This document shows positions 1 through 7,906 of a stretch of 64,000 nt of DNA, in pieces. The position numbers and the translations under genes are program-made. The stretch is from NCBI GenBank assembly GCA_902363825.1, contig CABJBK010000002.1:186001-250000 (forward strand), written 5' to 3'. The notes under the pieces are model-generated. The model worked only from the letters and a program-made list of their open reading frames with translations. It had not been told where the DNA came from and made no database searches. Numbering within the stretch: the stretch's first letter is position 1; each line of letters opens with the position of its first letter. The DNA comes from Lachnospiraceae bacterium (lineage in GTDB: Bacteria > Bacillota > Clostridia > Lachnospirales > Lachnospiraceae).

Positions 1-1004
1 CCAATACCAGTCTGCACCCGGCAAGCATCACCAAGATCATGACCATGATCTTAATCTTCGACGCGCTCTCCTCCGGCTCCATCCAGCCGGATGATACGGT
101 GACGGTATCCGAACATGCCGCCAGTATGGGCGGATCTCAGGTCTTTTTGGAACCGGGGGAAACCCAGACCGTAGACACCATGCTCAAATGCATCAGCGTT
201 GCAAGCGCAAACGATGCCTGCGTTGCCATGGCGGAACATATCGCAGGAAGCGAGGATGAATTTGTCGCCCGCATGAACGAACGCGCCAAGGGACTCGGGA
301 TGAACGACACCAATTTTATTAATTGCTGCGGTCTGGACACGGACGGACATATGACCACTGCGCATGATGTCGCTCTGATGTCAAGGGAACTCATCACAAA
401 ATACCCGCAGATCCACGATTACTGTACAATCTGGATGGATAATATCACACACGTGACCAGGCGCGGAAGTTCGGAATTTGGTCTTTCCAATACCAATAAG
501 CTGATCCGCCAGTACGAATATGCCACCGGTTTAAAGACCGGTTCCACCGGACTTGCAAAATTCTGCGTTTCCGCAACCGCAAAAAAGGATGACATCGAAC
601 TGATTGCAGTCATCATGGCTGCCCCGGATCCGAAAGGACGTTTTGCAGATGCCACCGCTCTTTTAAATTACGGATTTTCCAAATGCCAGCTTTACACAGA
701 CCCGCAGGAAAAATCTCTGGAAGCACTGCCGGTAAAACGCGGTACCGAGCGTTCCGTCGCGCTCGTCTATGAGGGGCCGTTCCGGTATGTGGATACCACC
801 GGCGCAGATCTTTCCGATATCACCAAGGAGATAAAACTTCCAGAAGAAGTCTCTGCCCCCATAAAAGCGGGTGACGTTGCCGGAAAAGCCATTTACAGAC
901 AAAACGGAACCGAGATCGGCTCTGTTCGGATCTTATACCGCGATTCTGTGAAAGAAGCAACGTTTTTGGACTATTTTTCCGAAGTTTTAGCGTTCTACCT
1001 TTAG
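1..1004 (+). CDS. D-alanyl-D-alanine carboxypeptidase (penicillin-binding protein, DacF/PBP5 type), 5' truncated by window edge
   Basis: This enzyme removes the terminal D-Ala from peptidoglycan stem peptides outside the membrane. The first ATG in frame is at 39, but the frame is open to the left edge. The catalytic SxxK tetrad (S-I-T-K) is encoded at 24-35, upstream of that ATG, so the real start and any signal peptide lie outside the window. The SxN motif (S-A-N in VASANDAC) and the KTG motif (LKTGSTG) follow in the usual order. The last 90 or so residues fit a PBP5 C-terminal beta domain. It is one of only two plus-strand genes here. Its stop overlaps the stop of the convergent subtilase by 4 bases. 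The family call is secure; the exact subtype is not. Confidence 0.93.
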   Translation, partial: NTSLHPASITKIMTMILIFDALSSGSIQPDDTVTVSEHAASMGGSQVFLEPGETQTVDTMLKCISVASANDACVAMAEHIAGSEDEFVARMNERAKGLGMNDTNFINCCGLDTDGHMTTAHDVALMSRELITKYPQIHDYCTIWMDNITHVTRRGSSEFGLSNTNKLIRQYEYATGLKTGSTGLAKFCVSATAKKDDIELIAVIMAAPDPKGRFADATALLNYGFSKCQLYTDPQEKSLEALPVKRGTERSVALVYEGPFRYVDTTGADLSDITKEIKLPEEVSAPIKAGDVAGKAIYRQNGTEIGSVRILYRDSVKEATFLDYFSEVLAFYL

Positions 1005-1909
1005 GAAAAAGGACGGCTTTTTAAGAGCATACGCGCAACATCCAGTTTTCCCCACGCTTTTTTCTTCCCCTTAAGCGCCGTTGGCACCGCCGAATCATGC
1101 AGGATCAGTTTGACTTCTGCCGGTCTGAGTCTGGGATGCGCGGATAAAAGCACTGCGATCGCGCCGGTGACAACCGGGGTTGCCATGGATGTTCCGCTCT
1201 TCATCTCATAAAGCTTTCCCCCTGCGGAGCAGCTGATGATATTGGTTCCCGGCGCGAGGATCTCCGGTTTTACGATACACTGATCCGTCGGTCCTCTCCC
1301 GCTGTAACCGGGCATCAGACCATGCTGTTTTGCCGGAAGCCCCTCATCATCCGAGCTTCCCACGGTAATGATCGTTTTTAAAATGCCCGGTATGGTGACA
1401 CTGCCGGCATCCGGGCCGTTGTTGCCAGCCGCCGCGACCACCACGATCCCATGGTTCCATGCCCGCTCCATTGCCGCGATCAGCCGTTCCTTTTCTTCTT
1501 TTTTTGCACTCGGAAGCATACCCACCGAGATATTTAAAATCCGGATGTTATAACGCTCCTTATTCTCGATCATCCATTCGGTCGCTTCCAGAACCTCTTT
1601 CGTATTTCCGTTTCCATAGCGGTCGAGCGCTTTTAACACGATAAGATTGCATCCCGGTGCAATTCCACGGTATCTCCCACGGCTTGCGCTCCCGTTTCCA
1701 CCGATGATCCCGGAGACGTGCGTTCCATGCCCGTTATCGTCATAGGGGTATTGTTTCTGCTCGCAAAAATCGCGGAACACCAAAATTCTGTGATCAAAAT
1801 CCTTGTGTTTTATAATTCCGGTATCCATGACCGCCACACCAACGCCGGAGCCGATATACCCGGCTCTGTGTGCAAAATCCGCATGGATTTCCCTCACTGT
1901 CCGATCCAT
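1001..1909 (-). CDS. Subtilisin-like serine protease (peptidase S8), probably cytoplasmic
   Basis: 302 residues with a complete subtilase triad: Asp29 (VAVMDTG), His61 (NGHGTHVSG) and Ser241 (SGTSMATP). Asn163 in AGNNGP is the expected oxyanion-hole residue. There is no signal peptide, propeptide or anchor, which suggests an intracellular subtilase of the AprX/ISP kind; that is inference from the missing export signals. A GGGAAAGG-like ribosome site lies about 8 bases before the ATG. The gene follows the pnp terminator and probably has its own promoter. It is convergent with the carboxypeptidase gene, with a 4-base overlap of stop codons. The substrate is unknown. Confidence 0.9.
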   Translation of the reverse strand: MDRTVREIHADFAHRAGYIGSGVGVAVMDTGIIKHKDFDHRILVFRDFCEQKQYPYDDNGHGTHVSGIIGGNGSASRGRYRGIAPGCNLIVLKALDRYGNGNTKEVLEATEWMIENKERYNIRILNISVGMLPSAKKEEKERLIAAMERAWNHGIVVVAAAGNNGPDAGSVTIPGILKTIITVGSSDDEGLPAKQHGLMPGYSGRGPTDQCIVKPEILAPGTNIISCSAGGKLYEMKSGTSMATPVVTGAIAVLLSAHPRLRPAEVKLILHDSAVPTALKGKKKAWGKLDVARMLLKSRPFS

Positions 1910-1942
1910 CTTGTAGCCTTTCCCGTCACTGCCTTTACTTTT

Positions 1943-1972
1943 ATTTTATGCGCATGGAAAAGATACCGTCAC
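1943..1972 (-). promoter_or_regulatory. Possible sigma-A promoter of the subtilase gene
   Basis: On the minus strand GTGACG (1967-1972) lies 18 bases from TAAAAT (1943-1948), about 35 bases before the start codon. The -35 match is modest. Support comes from position: the pnp terminator lies immediately upstream, so the gene needs its own promoter. Confidence 0.3.
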
Positions 1973-1988
1973 CAAACCCGGTAAAATC

Positions 1989-2025
1989 AAAAAAAGGATG
2001 CCGCCTTTTATAAAGACAGCATCCC
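1989..2025 (-). terminator. Rho-independent terminator of pnp
   Basis: The minus strand reads GGATGC, a 17-base loop region, GCATCC, then seven T. It begins 17 bases after the pnp stop codon. This is a typical intrinsic terminator. Confidence 0.85.
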
Positions 2026-2041
2026 TTATTCTTTTTATTGA

Positions 2042-4153
2042 TTAAGCGTTTGCACTCTTTCCTGCATCTGCCGGTACATCCTTGATGGAGAAGCTGATTC
2101 TTCCCATCTTATCTTTCCCAAGGCAGATAACGGTAACTACATCGCCCAGTGTGAGGACATCTTCTACATGGTTGATTCTTTCTTTCGCAATCTTGGAAAT
2201 ATGAACCATACCTTCTTTTCCCGGCGCGAACTCCAGGAATGCGCCGAATTCTTTGATGCTTACGACTTTTCCGGTAAGGATCTGTCCTTCTTCAAAGTCT
2301 GTCGTGATGATCTTCACCATATCGATGGCTTCATCGATCTTTGCCTTGTCCGTACCACAGATAGAAACAGCACCGTCATCATTGATATCGATCTTGACAC
2401 CGGTACGGTCAATGATCTCGTTGATGGTCTTTCCTTTCTGTCCGACTACATCACCGATCTTGGACGGATCGATCACGATCTGCTCGATCTTCGGTGCGTA
2501 CACGTTTACTTCTTTTCTCGGCTCTGCGATCGCCTTGGACATAACCTCATCCATGATGTAAAGTCTTGCCTCTCTGGTTCTGCGGATCGCTTCCTCTACG
2601 ATCGGTCTGGTCAGTCCGTGGATCTTGATATCCATCTGGATCGCTGTGATACCGTCATGTGTTCCGGTTACCTTAAAGTCCATATCACCGAAGAAGTCTT
2701 CCAATCCCTGGATATCGGTGAGTACCAGATAATCGTCATCGGTTTCTCCGGTCACAAGACCGCAGGAAATTCCGGCTACCATTTTCTTGATCGGTACCCC
2801 GGCTGCCATCAGTGACATACAGGACGCACAGGTGGAAGCCATGGAAGTAGAACCGTTGGATTCGAAGGTCTCGGAAACCGCACGGATCGCATACGGGAAC
2901 TCGTCCACACTCGGAAGTACCGGGATCAGCGCACGTTCTGCGAGCGCACCATGACCGATCTCACGTCTTCCCGGTCCTCTGGAAACCTTGGTCTCACCAA
3001 CGGAATATGACGGGAAGTTGTACTGATGCATATAACGTTTCTCTGTGATATTTTCATCCAGTCCGTCGATTTTCTGTACTTCAGAAAGCGGAGCAAGCGT
3101 AACAACGTCACAGATCTGCGTCTGTCCGCGCTTGAACATTGCGGAACCGTGTACTCTCGGGATCAGATCCACTTCTGCGGACAGCGGGCGGATTTCATTG
3201 ATCGCACGTCCATCCGGGCGTTTGTGATCCTTTAAGATCATCTTGCGCACGGTCTTTTTCTCATACTGATAGATTGCCTCGCCAAGGATCGCAAGCCACT
3301 CCTCGTTCTCCGCGAATGCCTCTTCCAGACGTTCTGTGATCTTATTGATATTTTCTTCTCTTACCTGTTTTTCATCGGTAAATACCGCTTCTTCCATCTC
3401 TTCCGGCGGAACCAGTTCCTTGATCGCCGCAAACATTTCTTCCGGAATCGCGCAGGAAGTATATTCATGCTTCGGCTTTCCGACTTCCGCAACGATCTGG
3501 TTGATAAATGCGATCAGTGTCTGGTTTACTTCATGGCATTTGTAGATTGCCTCGATCATCTTATCTTCCGGGATCTCATTTGCTCCCGCCTCGATCATAA
3601 TGACCTTCTGGGAAGTAGATGCAACGGTCAGTTTCAAATCGCCTTCATCCCACTGTTTCTGGGACGGATTTACGATAAATTCTCCATCGATCATACCCAT
3701 CTGTGTCATTGCGCACGGACCATCAAACGGGATATCGGAAATCGTCGTCGCGATCGCAGCGCCAAGCATGGCAACGATCTCCGGACGGCATTCCGGATCT
3801 ACGGACATGACCATATTATTTAATGTGACATCATTGCGGTAATCCTTCGGGAAAAGCGGACGCATCGGACGGTCAATAACACGGGAAGTAAGCACTGCAT
3901 TTTCGGATGCCTTTCCCTCTCTCTTATTGAATCCACCCGGGATCTTTCCAACTGCATACATTTTTTCTTCAAATTCCACGCTGAGCGGGAAAAAGTCGAT
4001 TCCCTCTCTCGGTTTCTCCGATGCGGTAGCGGTAGATAACACTGTGGTATCACCATAGCGCATAAAAGCCGCTCCGTTCGCCTGTGCGCAGACCTTTCCG
4101 ATCTCTACCGTAAGGGTTCTGCCTGCAAGTTCCATAGAAAAACTCTTAAACAT
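2042..4153 (-). CDS. pnp: Polyribonucleotide nucleotidyltransferase (PNPase)
   Basis: PNPase is a phosphorolytic 3'-5' exoribonuclease of the RNA degradation machinery. Two RNase PH domains fill roughly residues 1-540; a KH domain (VVGQKGKTINEI) and an S1 domain (GKVVSIKEFGAFLEF) make up the C terminus. The longest frame begins at 4234. I place the start at ATG 4153, 703 residues, because AAAAGGAGAAAA lies just upstream, the protein then begins MFKSFSMELAGRTL as in the family, and the extra 27 codons run through a long RNA hairpin in the leader. It follows rpsO as in most bacteria but has its own promoter. The tail after the S1 domain is short. Confidence 0.97.
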   Translation of the reverse strand: MFKSFSMELAGRTLTVEIGKVCAQANGAAFMRYGDTTVLSTATASEKPREGIDFFPLSVEFEEKMYAVGKIPGGFNKREGKASENAVLTSRVIDRPMRPLFPKDYRNDVTLNNMVMSVDPECRPEIVAMLGAAIATTISDIPFDGPCAMTQMGMIDGEFIVNPSQKQWDEGDLKLTVASTSQKVIMIEAGANEIPEDKMIEAIYKCHEVNQTLIAFINQIVAEVGKPKHEYTSCAIPEEMFAAIKELVPPEEMEEAVFTDEKQVREENINKITERLEEAFAENEEWLAILGEAIYQYEKKTVRKMILKDHKRPDGRAINEIRPLSAEVDLIPRVHGSAMFKRGQTQICDVVTLAPLSEVQKIDGLDENITEKRYMHQYNFPSYSVGETKVSRGPGRREIGHGALAERALIPVLPSVDEFPYAIRAVSETFESNGSTSMASTCASCMSLMAAGVPIKKMVAGISCGLVTGETDDDYLVLTDIQGLEDFFGDMDFKVTGTHDGITAIQMDIKIHGLTRPIVEEAIRRTREARLYIMDEVMSKAIAEPRKEVNVYAPKIEQIVIDPSKIGDVVGQKGKTINEIIDRTGVKIDINDDGAVSICGTDKAKIDEAIDMVKIITTDFEEGQILTGKVVSIKEFGAFLEFAPGKEGMVHISKIAKERINHVEDVLTLGDVVTVICLGKDKMGRISFSIKDVPADAGKSANA

Positions 4154-4194
4154 ATCTTTTCTCCTTTTCGCCTGTTCTGTCTGTTTTATTCTGA

Positions 4195-4268
4195 CAGAAG
4201 TAACCGAAACTACTGAACAACCCATGACGTTCATACACTGTTCAGTGGTCTCGGAACTGTACTTCTGC
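4195..4268 (-). promoter_or_regulatory. Long hairpin in the pnp 5' leader
   Basis: Arms at 4240-4268 and 4193-4219 (plus coordinates) pair as two helices of about 9 and 15 base pairs. They are separated by an asymmetric internal loop (5 bases against 1), with one C-A mismatch and two G-U pairs, and they enclose a 19-base loop. The base of the stem coincides with the transcript start expected from the promoter at 4274-4302. There is no T-run, so this is not a terminator. A structure in this position resembles the double-stranded pnp leader of Escherichia coli, where RNase III and PNPase give autoregulation; that function is inference here. Confidence 0.7.
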
Positions 4269-4273
4269 CGTAT

Positions 4274-4302
4274 ATAATAAAGGATCTCTCCTGTATTATC
4301 AA
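4274..4302 (-). promoter_or_regulatory. Sigma-A promoter of pnp
   Basis: TTGATA (4297-4302), a 17-base spacer, and TATTAT (4274-4279) on the minus strand. The expected start of transcription is near 4267, at the foot of the leader hairpin. The -35 box overlaps the downstream end of the rpsO terminator. Confidence 0.8.
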
Positions 4303-4331
4303 AACGAAAACAGGGCGGAAAAACTCCGCCC
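4299..4331 (-). terminator. Terminator after rpsO
   Basis: GGGCGG, loop AGTTTTT, CCGCCC, then a T-rich run (TGTTTTCGTTTT) on the minus strand, 14 bases after the rpsO stop. It should uncouple rpsO from pnp at least partly. Confidence 0.75.
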
Positions 4332-4345
4332 TATCTACCGGTCTA

Positions 4346-4612
4346 TTATTTTCTCAGACCTAAACGTTCAATTAAAGAACGATATCTTTCAATATCGGTT
4401 TTCTTTAAGTATGCCAGTAAACCACGTCTCTGACCTACCATCTTTAAAAGACCTCTTCTGGAATGATGATCCTTCTGGTTCTCTTTTAAATGCTCGGTAA
4501 GCTCATTGATTCTGGCTGTTAAAAGCGCTACCTGTACTTCCGGTGATCCGGTATCTCCAGGTGTTCTTCCGTATTCAGCAATAATAGCCTGTTTCTTTTC
4601 TTTTGCTAACAT
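4346..4612 (-). CDS. rpsO: 30S ribosomal protein S15
   Basis: 88 residues, the normal length, with the S15 signature ([16 protein letters not shown] near the N terminus and [22 protein letters not shown] in two parts further on). S15 binds 16S rRNA at the helix 20-22 junction and nucleates the platform of the small subunit. An AAGGAGG site lies 9 bases before the ATG. The gene has a near-consensus promoter and a leader of about 95 bases that can fold (see the leader entry), followed by a terminator. It sits upstream of pnp, the conserved bacterial order. Confidence 0.98.
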   Translation of the reverse strand: MLAKEKKQAIIAEYGRTPGDTGSPEVQVALLTARINELTEHLKENQKDHHSRRGLLKMVGQRRGLLAYLKKTDIERYRSLIERLGLRK

Positions 4613-4649
4613 GTGTTAGTCCTCCTTATGATTTGATCGCCCGTCTTAC

Positions 4650-4710
4650 GCATGATACTCAGTAAAAGGTCGGAGTGTCCATCTACCGAATATGGGCTGT
4701 AAACTCATGC
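4650..4710 (-). promoter_or_regulatory. Candidate S15 autoregulatory leader (possible three-way junction)
   Basis: In the rpsO leader, GCATGA (4705-4710) can pair with TCATGC (4650-4655). Inside this outer stem two short hairpins are possible (CCAT with ATGG, and ACTC with GAGT), giving a three-way junction. S15 is known to repress its own mRNA in several bacteria by binding leader structures, a three-way junction in Geobacillus. The inner stems are only four pairs, so the fold is tentative. Confidence 0.4.
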
Positions 4711-4716
4711 CAAATT

Positions 4717-4745
4717 ATTGTAACATAGTTATATTTCGTTGTAAA
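4717..4745 (-). promoter_or_regulatory. Sigma-A promoter of rpsO
   Basis: TTTACA (4740-4745), 17-base spacer, TACAAT (4717-4722) on the minus strand, about 105 bases before the start codon. Confidence 0.8.
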
Positions 4746-4763
4746 CAAAAATTTTATCGGATC

Positions 4764-5951
4764 CTAATTTAAAATGCGCACAACACACACCGGATTCCGG
4801 TAACTTGCATTAGAGATCTTGATTCCGGTCTTCGGTGAGCTGGCATGTACGACCTGACCGTTTCCGATATAGATACCGACATGATTGATGCCTCTGCCAT
4901 TGCCGTAGAAGAAAAGATCTCCCGGCTGTGCCTCCGAAGCACTGATCTTCGTTCCGCATCCCGCCTGTGAAGCCGCATGGTGCGGAAGTGAGATTCCGTA
5001 TTTCGCATAGACAGACAGAACAAAGCCCGAGCAGTCCGCTCCGTTTGTAAGGCTTGTCCCACCCCAGACATACGGATTACCGACAAACTGTGTCGCGTAT
5101 GAAACCAGTGATACCCGGACATCGGAAACACCCTGTCCGTATTTTACCTCCGTCATGGTCATTGCTTTCTGCAATTCTGATGAAATAGATACATATTCTT
5201 TGCTGACGTATCCCTCATCTCCGTCCATGTCGACCTTTACCCAGTCCCCGAGATCTTCCAAGACCTCAAGTTCCTCCCCCATCGGCATCAGGGAAAGGAT
5301 CGTACACTCGGTATTCGGCTGTTCTCTGACGTAAAGCGTCTCTGTCGTAACCGTTGCCACGGTGGACATGACCTCGGTCGCTCTCGCCTTTGCCGCGTCT
5401 CCGGTCATCAGGTATTCACCCTTGACATAACCGTTTACATCTCCGGACTGGATCTGATACCACTCGCCCTCAACCTGTAAGATCTCACATCCGGCGTCCT
5501 TTGGCATCTTTCCGACGATGTCGGAAGATTCATCCGCAGATGCTCTGACATTTAAGGTAGAATCTACATTCGCGATACCAAGATTGGTATATCCACAGAC
5601 CGGATCGGCCGCTGCCGCCGCCTCTGCCTGTTCTGCTGTATCCTCAGAAGCCTCCGCTGTCTGTGTCTGTTCCGCTTCATCCGTCACTGCATCTGCCGCA
5701 TCCGTCTCTCCGCCTGCGGCTTCCGCCTGTGCCGCCATAGCCGGCAGCGCACGCACATCTGCTGATGTAACCGTATCGATCCCGGACTTTGTGACGTTCA
5801 CCTCATCCTCTTCCATATATGTCGAAAGCTGTGCGCAGATCCCGGCATTCAATCCTGTTACCGGTGCGGCTCCTGCCGACATGGTTCCCGACATAAAAAA
5901 AATGGAACCTGCACATCCGATTGCTATCACTCTTGCAAATCTTTTTTTCAT
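4764..5951 (-). CDS. Secreted NlpC/P60 peptidoglycan endopeptidase with two SH3b domains
   Basis: 395 residues from ATG 5951, chosen because AGGAGG lies 9 bases upstream and a signal peptide then starts at residue 1 (KKR, hydrophobic stretch, cleavage near SAGA-AP around residue 29). An Ala/Glu-rich linker (about 67-117) is followed by two SH3b domains (about 125-183 and 200-255), which bind the wall. A C-terminal NlpC/P60 domain carries Cys307 (GADCSGF), a histidine in NHVGIYIG and a second in VVHASSP. It should cleave the D-gamma-Glu to diamino-acid bond in stem peptides, in remodelling or daughter-cell separation. It stands alone between ribF and rpsO with its own strong promoter. No terminator was found after it. 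Confidence 0.92.
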   Translation of the reverse strand: MKKRFARVIAIGCAGSIFFMSGTMSAGAAPVTGLNAGICAQLSTYMEEDEVNVTKSGIDTVTSADVRALPAMAAQAEAAGGETDAADAVTDEAEQTQTAEASEDTAEQAEAAAAADPVCGYTNLGIANVDSTLNVRASADESSDIVGKMPKDAGCEILQVEGEWYQIQSGDVNGYVKGEYLMTGDAAKARATEVMSTVATVTTETLYVREQPNTECTILSLMPMGEELEVLEDLGDWVKVDMDGDEGYVSKEYVSISSELQKAMTMTEVKYGQGVSDVRVSLVSYATQFVGNPYVWGGTSLTNGADCSGFVLSVYAKYGISLPHHAASQAGCGTKISASEAQPGDLFFYGNGRGINHVGIYIGNGQVVHASSPKTGIKISNASYRNPVCVVRILN

Positions 5952-6008
5952 GAATAAAAGCCTCCTGTAAAACATTACGCTATTTTCATTTTACTTTACT
6001 AATTTAAA

Positions 6009-6037
6009 AGTATAGCAATCTTTTTTAACACCGTCAA
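6009..6037 (-). promoter_or_regulatory. Sigma-A promoter of the NlpC/P60 gene
   Basis: TTGACG (6032-6037), 17-base spacer, TATACT (6009-6014) on the minus strand, 58 bases before the start codon. Close to consensus. Confidence 0.85.
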
Positions 6038-6064
6038 CATATTTTTGTAACATTTATGTAACAA

Positions 6065-6997
6065 TTATTCAGAAGCCGCCGAATCACCCAGAAACGACCG
6101 GCAGAAAGCAATGTCTTTTTCCATCTGCACTTTTAATTCCGAAACGTTCTGAAATTTCTGTTCCTCACGCACCCATTTGAGCAGGCTGACCTTTGCGTGT
6201 TTTCCATAAAGATCCCCATGAAAATCAAACAGGTTGGTCTCCACACCAACCGGATTGTCTCCGGCGATCGTTGGCTTGCATCCGATATTGGTGATCCCGT
6301 TGTACCGCTTTCCATCGATCTCAACCCGCGCGGCATATACGCCAAACGGCGGCAGCAGTTTTTCCTGCGGCGGCAGCAGATTGATCGTCGGAATCCCGAT
6401 CGTTCTGCCGATCTGGTTTCCGTGTACGACCGTTCCCTGTACGAAATAGGCATATCCAAGCAAAAGCTCTGCCTTTTCCATATTTCCGGCTGCAATCTCT
6501 TCACGGATAAACGTACTGCTGATATCGCGTCCCTCATACTGCATCTTGTCCACGATCTGTGCCTCGTAATGATACTCCGGCGCATATTTTTGTAACATAC
6601 GGTAATCTCCGCGCCGTTGGTATCCGAAGCTGCAGTCTGTACCGGCAACGATACAGCGGATCGAAAGCTGCTCCACAATTTTTTTTAGGAATTCTTCCGC
6701 CGGCATATGCATGATCTCTTCGGTAAACGGGCACTCGATCAGATAATCGATACCGATCTGCTCAAAGAGATGCATTTTTTCCTCGTTGGTCGTAAGCACC
6801 CGTGCCGCGTCCTGTTCCAAAGATTTTTTCGGCGGTACATCAAATGTAAAAATGACCGCCTTCATCCCTTCTTTTTTCTTTTGAAAGACATAATCCATGA
6901 GCAGTTCATGTCCACGGTGCAGTCCGTCAAATTTTCCAATGGACAGTACCGTCGGCTCTGCCACATGAAAATCAAGTCTGCCTTTTATGTACTCCAT
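6065..6997 (-). CDS. ribF: Bifunctional riboflavin kinase / FAD synthetase
   Basis: This enzyme makes FMN from riboflavin and FAD from FMN. It has 310 residues, the usual length. The N-terminal nucleotidyltransferase domain shows GKFDGLHRGH (21-30) and STFIREEIAAG (about 161-171). The C-terminal flavokinase domain shows GRTIGIPTINL (197-207), with the Gly/Thr residues that bind ATP, and a later ETNLFDF stretch. It is the last gene of the rimP operon, 9 bases after truB, matching Bacillus truB-ribC. No clear terminator follows before the next promoter. The ribosome site is weak (AGGACAGA), consistent with coupling to truB. Confidence 0.96.
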   Translation of the reverse strand: MEYIKGRLDFHVAEPTVLSIGKFDGLHRGHELLMDYVFQKKKEGMKAVIFTFDVPPKKSLEQDAARVLTTNEEKMHLFEQIGIDYLIECPFTEEIMHMPAEEFLKKIVEQLSIRCIVAGTDCSFGYQRRGDYRMLQKYAPEYHYEAQIVDKMQYEGRDISSTFIREEIAAGNMEKAELLLGYAYFVQGTVVHGNQIGRTIGIPTINLLPPQEKLLPPFGVYAARVEIDGKRYNGITNIGCKPTIAGDNPVGVETNLFDFHGDLYGKHAKVSLLKWVREEQKFQNVSELKVQMEKDIAFCRSFLGDSAASE

Positions 6998-7006
6998 ACT
7001 TCTGTC

Positions 7007-7906
7007 CTATTCCATAAAAATTTTCACCGGCTTTAAAGTAAGTCCGGCATCATCGATACGGTAAATTCCGATAAACGCTCCGTTCCAGTCGTATACCCGG
7101 ACCGGCTCAGCGGAACCGTCTGCGCGGTAATCCGAAAAACACGAAAGCGCCATACGGTTTCCGTTGTAGAGCATTTTTTCATACTCCGGCTTTGCCGTGA
7201 CTGCCGGATACTGCGCAAATATCGAATCTATCGGCCGGATTGCGGAATCTATCGTCCCGTCCTTTGCCATCTGCTCGATCTGCGAAAGCGTAAAGGACTG
7301 CTCCAGCGTAAAGTCCGCCACCCGCGTGCGCACCAGGGATTCCATACAGCCGCCACAGCCAAGTGCCTCTCCGATATCCTCACACAGTGTCCTTATATAA
7401 GTTCCCCGTGCGCAGGAAACCCGAAAGCTCACTCTCGGCAGCGCGATCTCTTTTATCGTAATCTCATAGATCATCCGCTTTCTCGGCTTGCGCTCTACCG
7501 TAACGCCTGCTCTTGCCAGATCACACAGTTTTTTTCCGTCCACTTTCAATGCCGAATACATGGGCGGAATCTGTTCGATCTCACCGACAAAACGCTGCAT
7601 GACCGTGCGCACTTCCTGCTCTGTCACAGTCACGTCCTTTTCTTCAAGCACAGTTCCCGAAACATCCAGTGTATCTGTTTTCTTTCCAAGCAGCAATACC
7701 GTCTCATATTCCTTGTCCTTGTCGGTCAAAAGCTCGCAGACTTTTGTCGCCTTGCCAAGGCACACCGGCAGGACTCCGGTTGCGTCAGGATCTAAGGTTC
7801 CGGTATGTCCGATCTTTTTCTGACCGAGGATACCTCTTAATTTTGCAACTACATCAAAGGAAGTAAAACCCTTTTCCTTCCTCACATTTATGATTCCATT
7901 TTTCAT
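7007..7906 (-). CDS. truB: tRNA pseudouridine(55) synthase
   Basis: TruB forms pseudouridine 55 in the T loop of nearly all tRNAs. It has 299 residues. The catalytic aspartate is Asp39 in KIGHTGTLDPDATGVL, and the RGTYIRTLCEDIGEALG block sits near the middle as in the family. The C-terminal part matches the short accessory domain of bacterial TruB. Its ATG overlaps the nrnA stop as ATGA, so translation is probably coupled. No strong ribosome site of its own is seen. Confidence 0.96.
   Translation of the reverse strand: MKNGIINVRKEKGFTSFDVVAKLRGILGQKKIGHTGTLDPDATGVLPVCLGKATKVCELLTDKDKEYETVLLLGKKTDTLDVSGTVLEEKDVTVTEQEVRTVMQRFVGEIEQIPPMYSALKVDGKKLCDLARAGVTVERKPRKRMIYEITIKEIALPRVSFRVSCARGTYIRTLCEDIGEALGCGGCMESLVRTRVADFTLEQSFTLSQIEQMAKDGTIDSAIRPIDSIFAQYPAVTAKPEYEKMLYNGNRMALSCFSDYRADGSAEPVRVYDWNGAFIGIYRIDDAGLTLKPVKIFME

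Noticed and set aside
4154..4234. 27-codon N-terminal extension of PNPase
   Set aside because: No ribosome site, no similarity to PNPase starts, and it crosses the leader hairpin; the ATG at 4153 has an ideal site.
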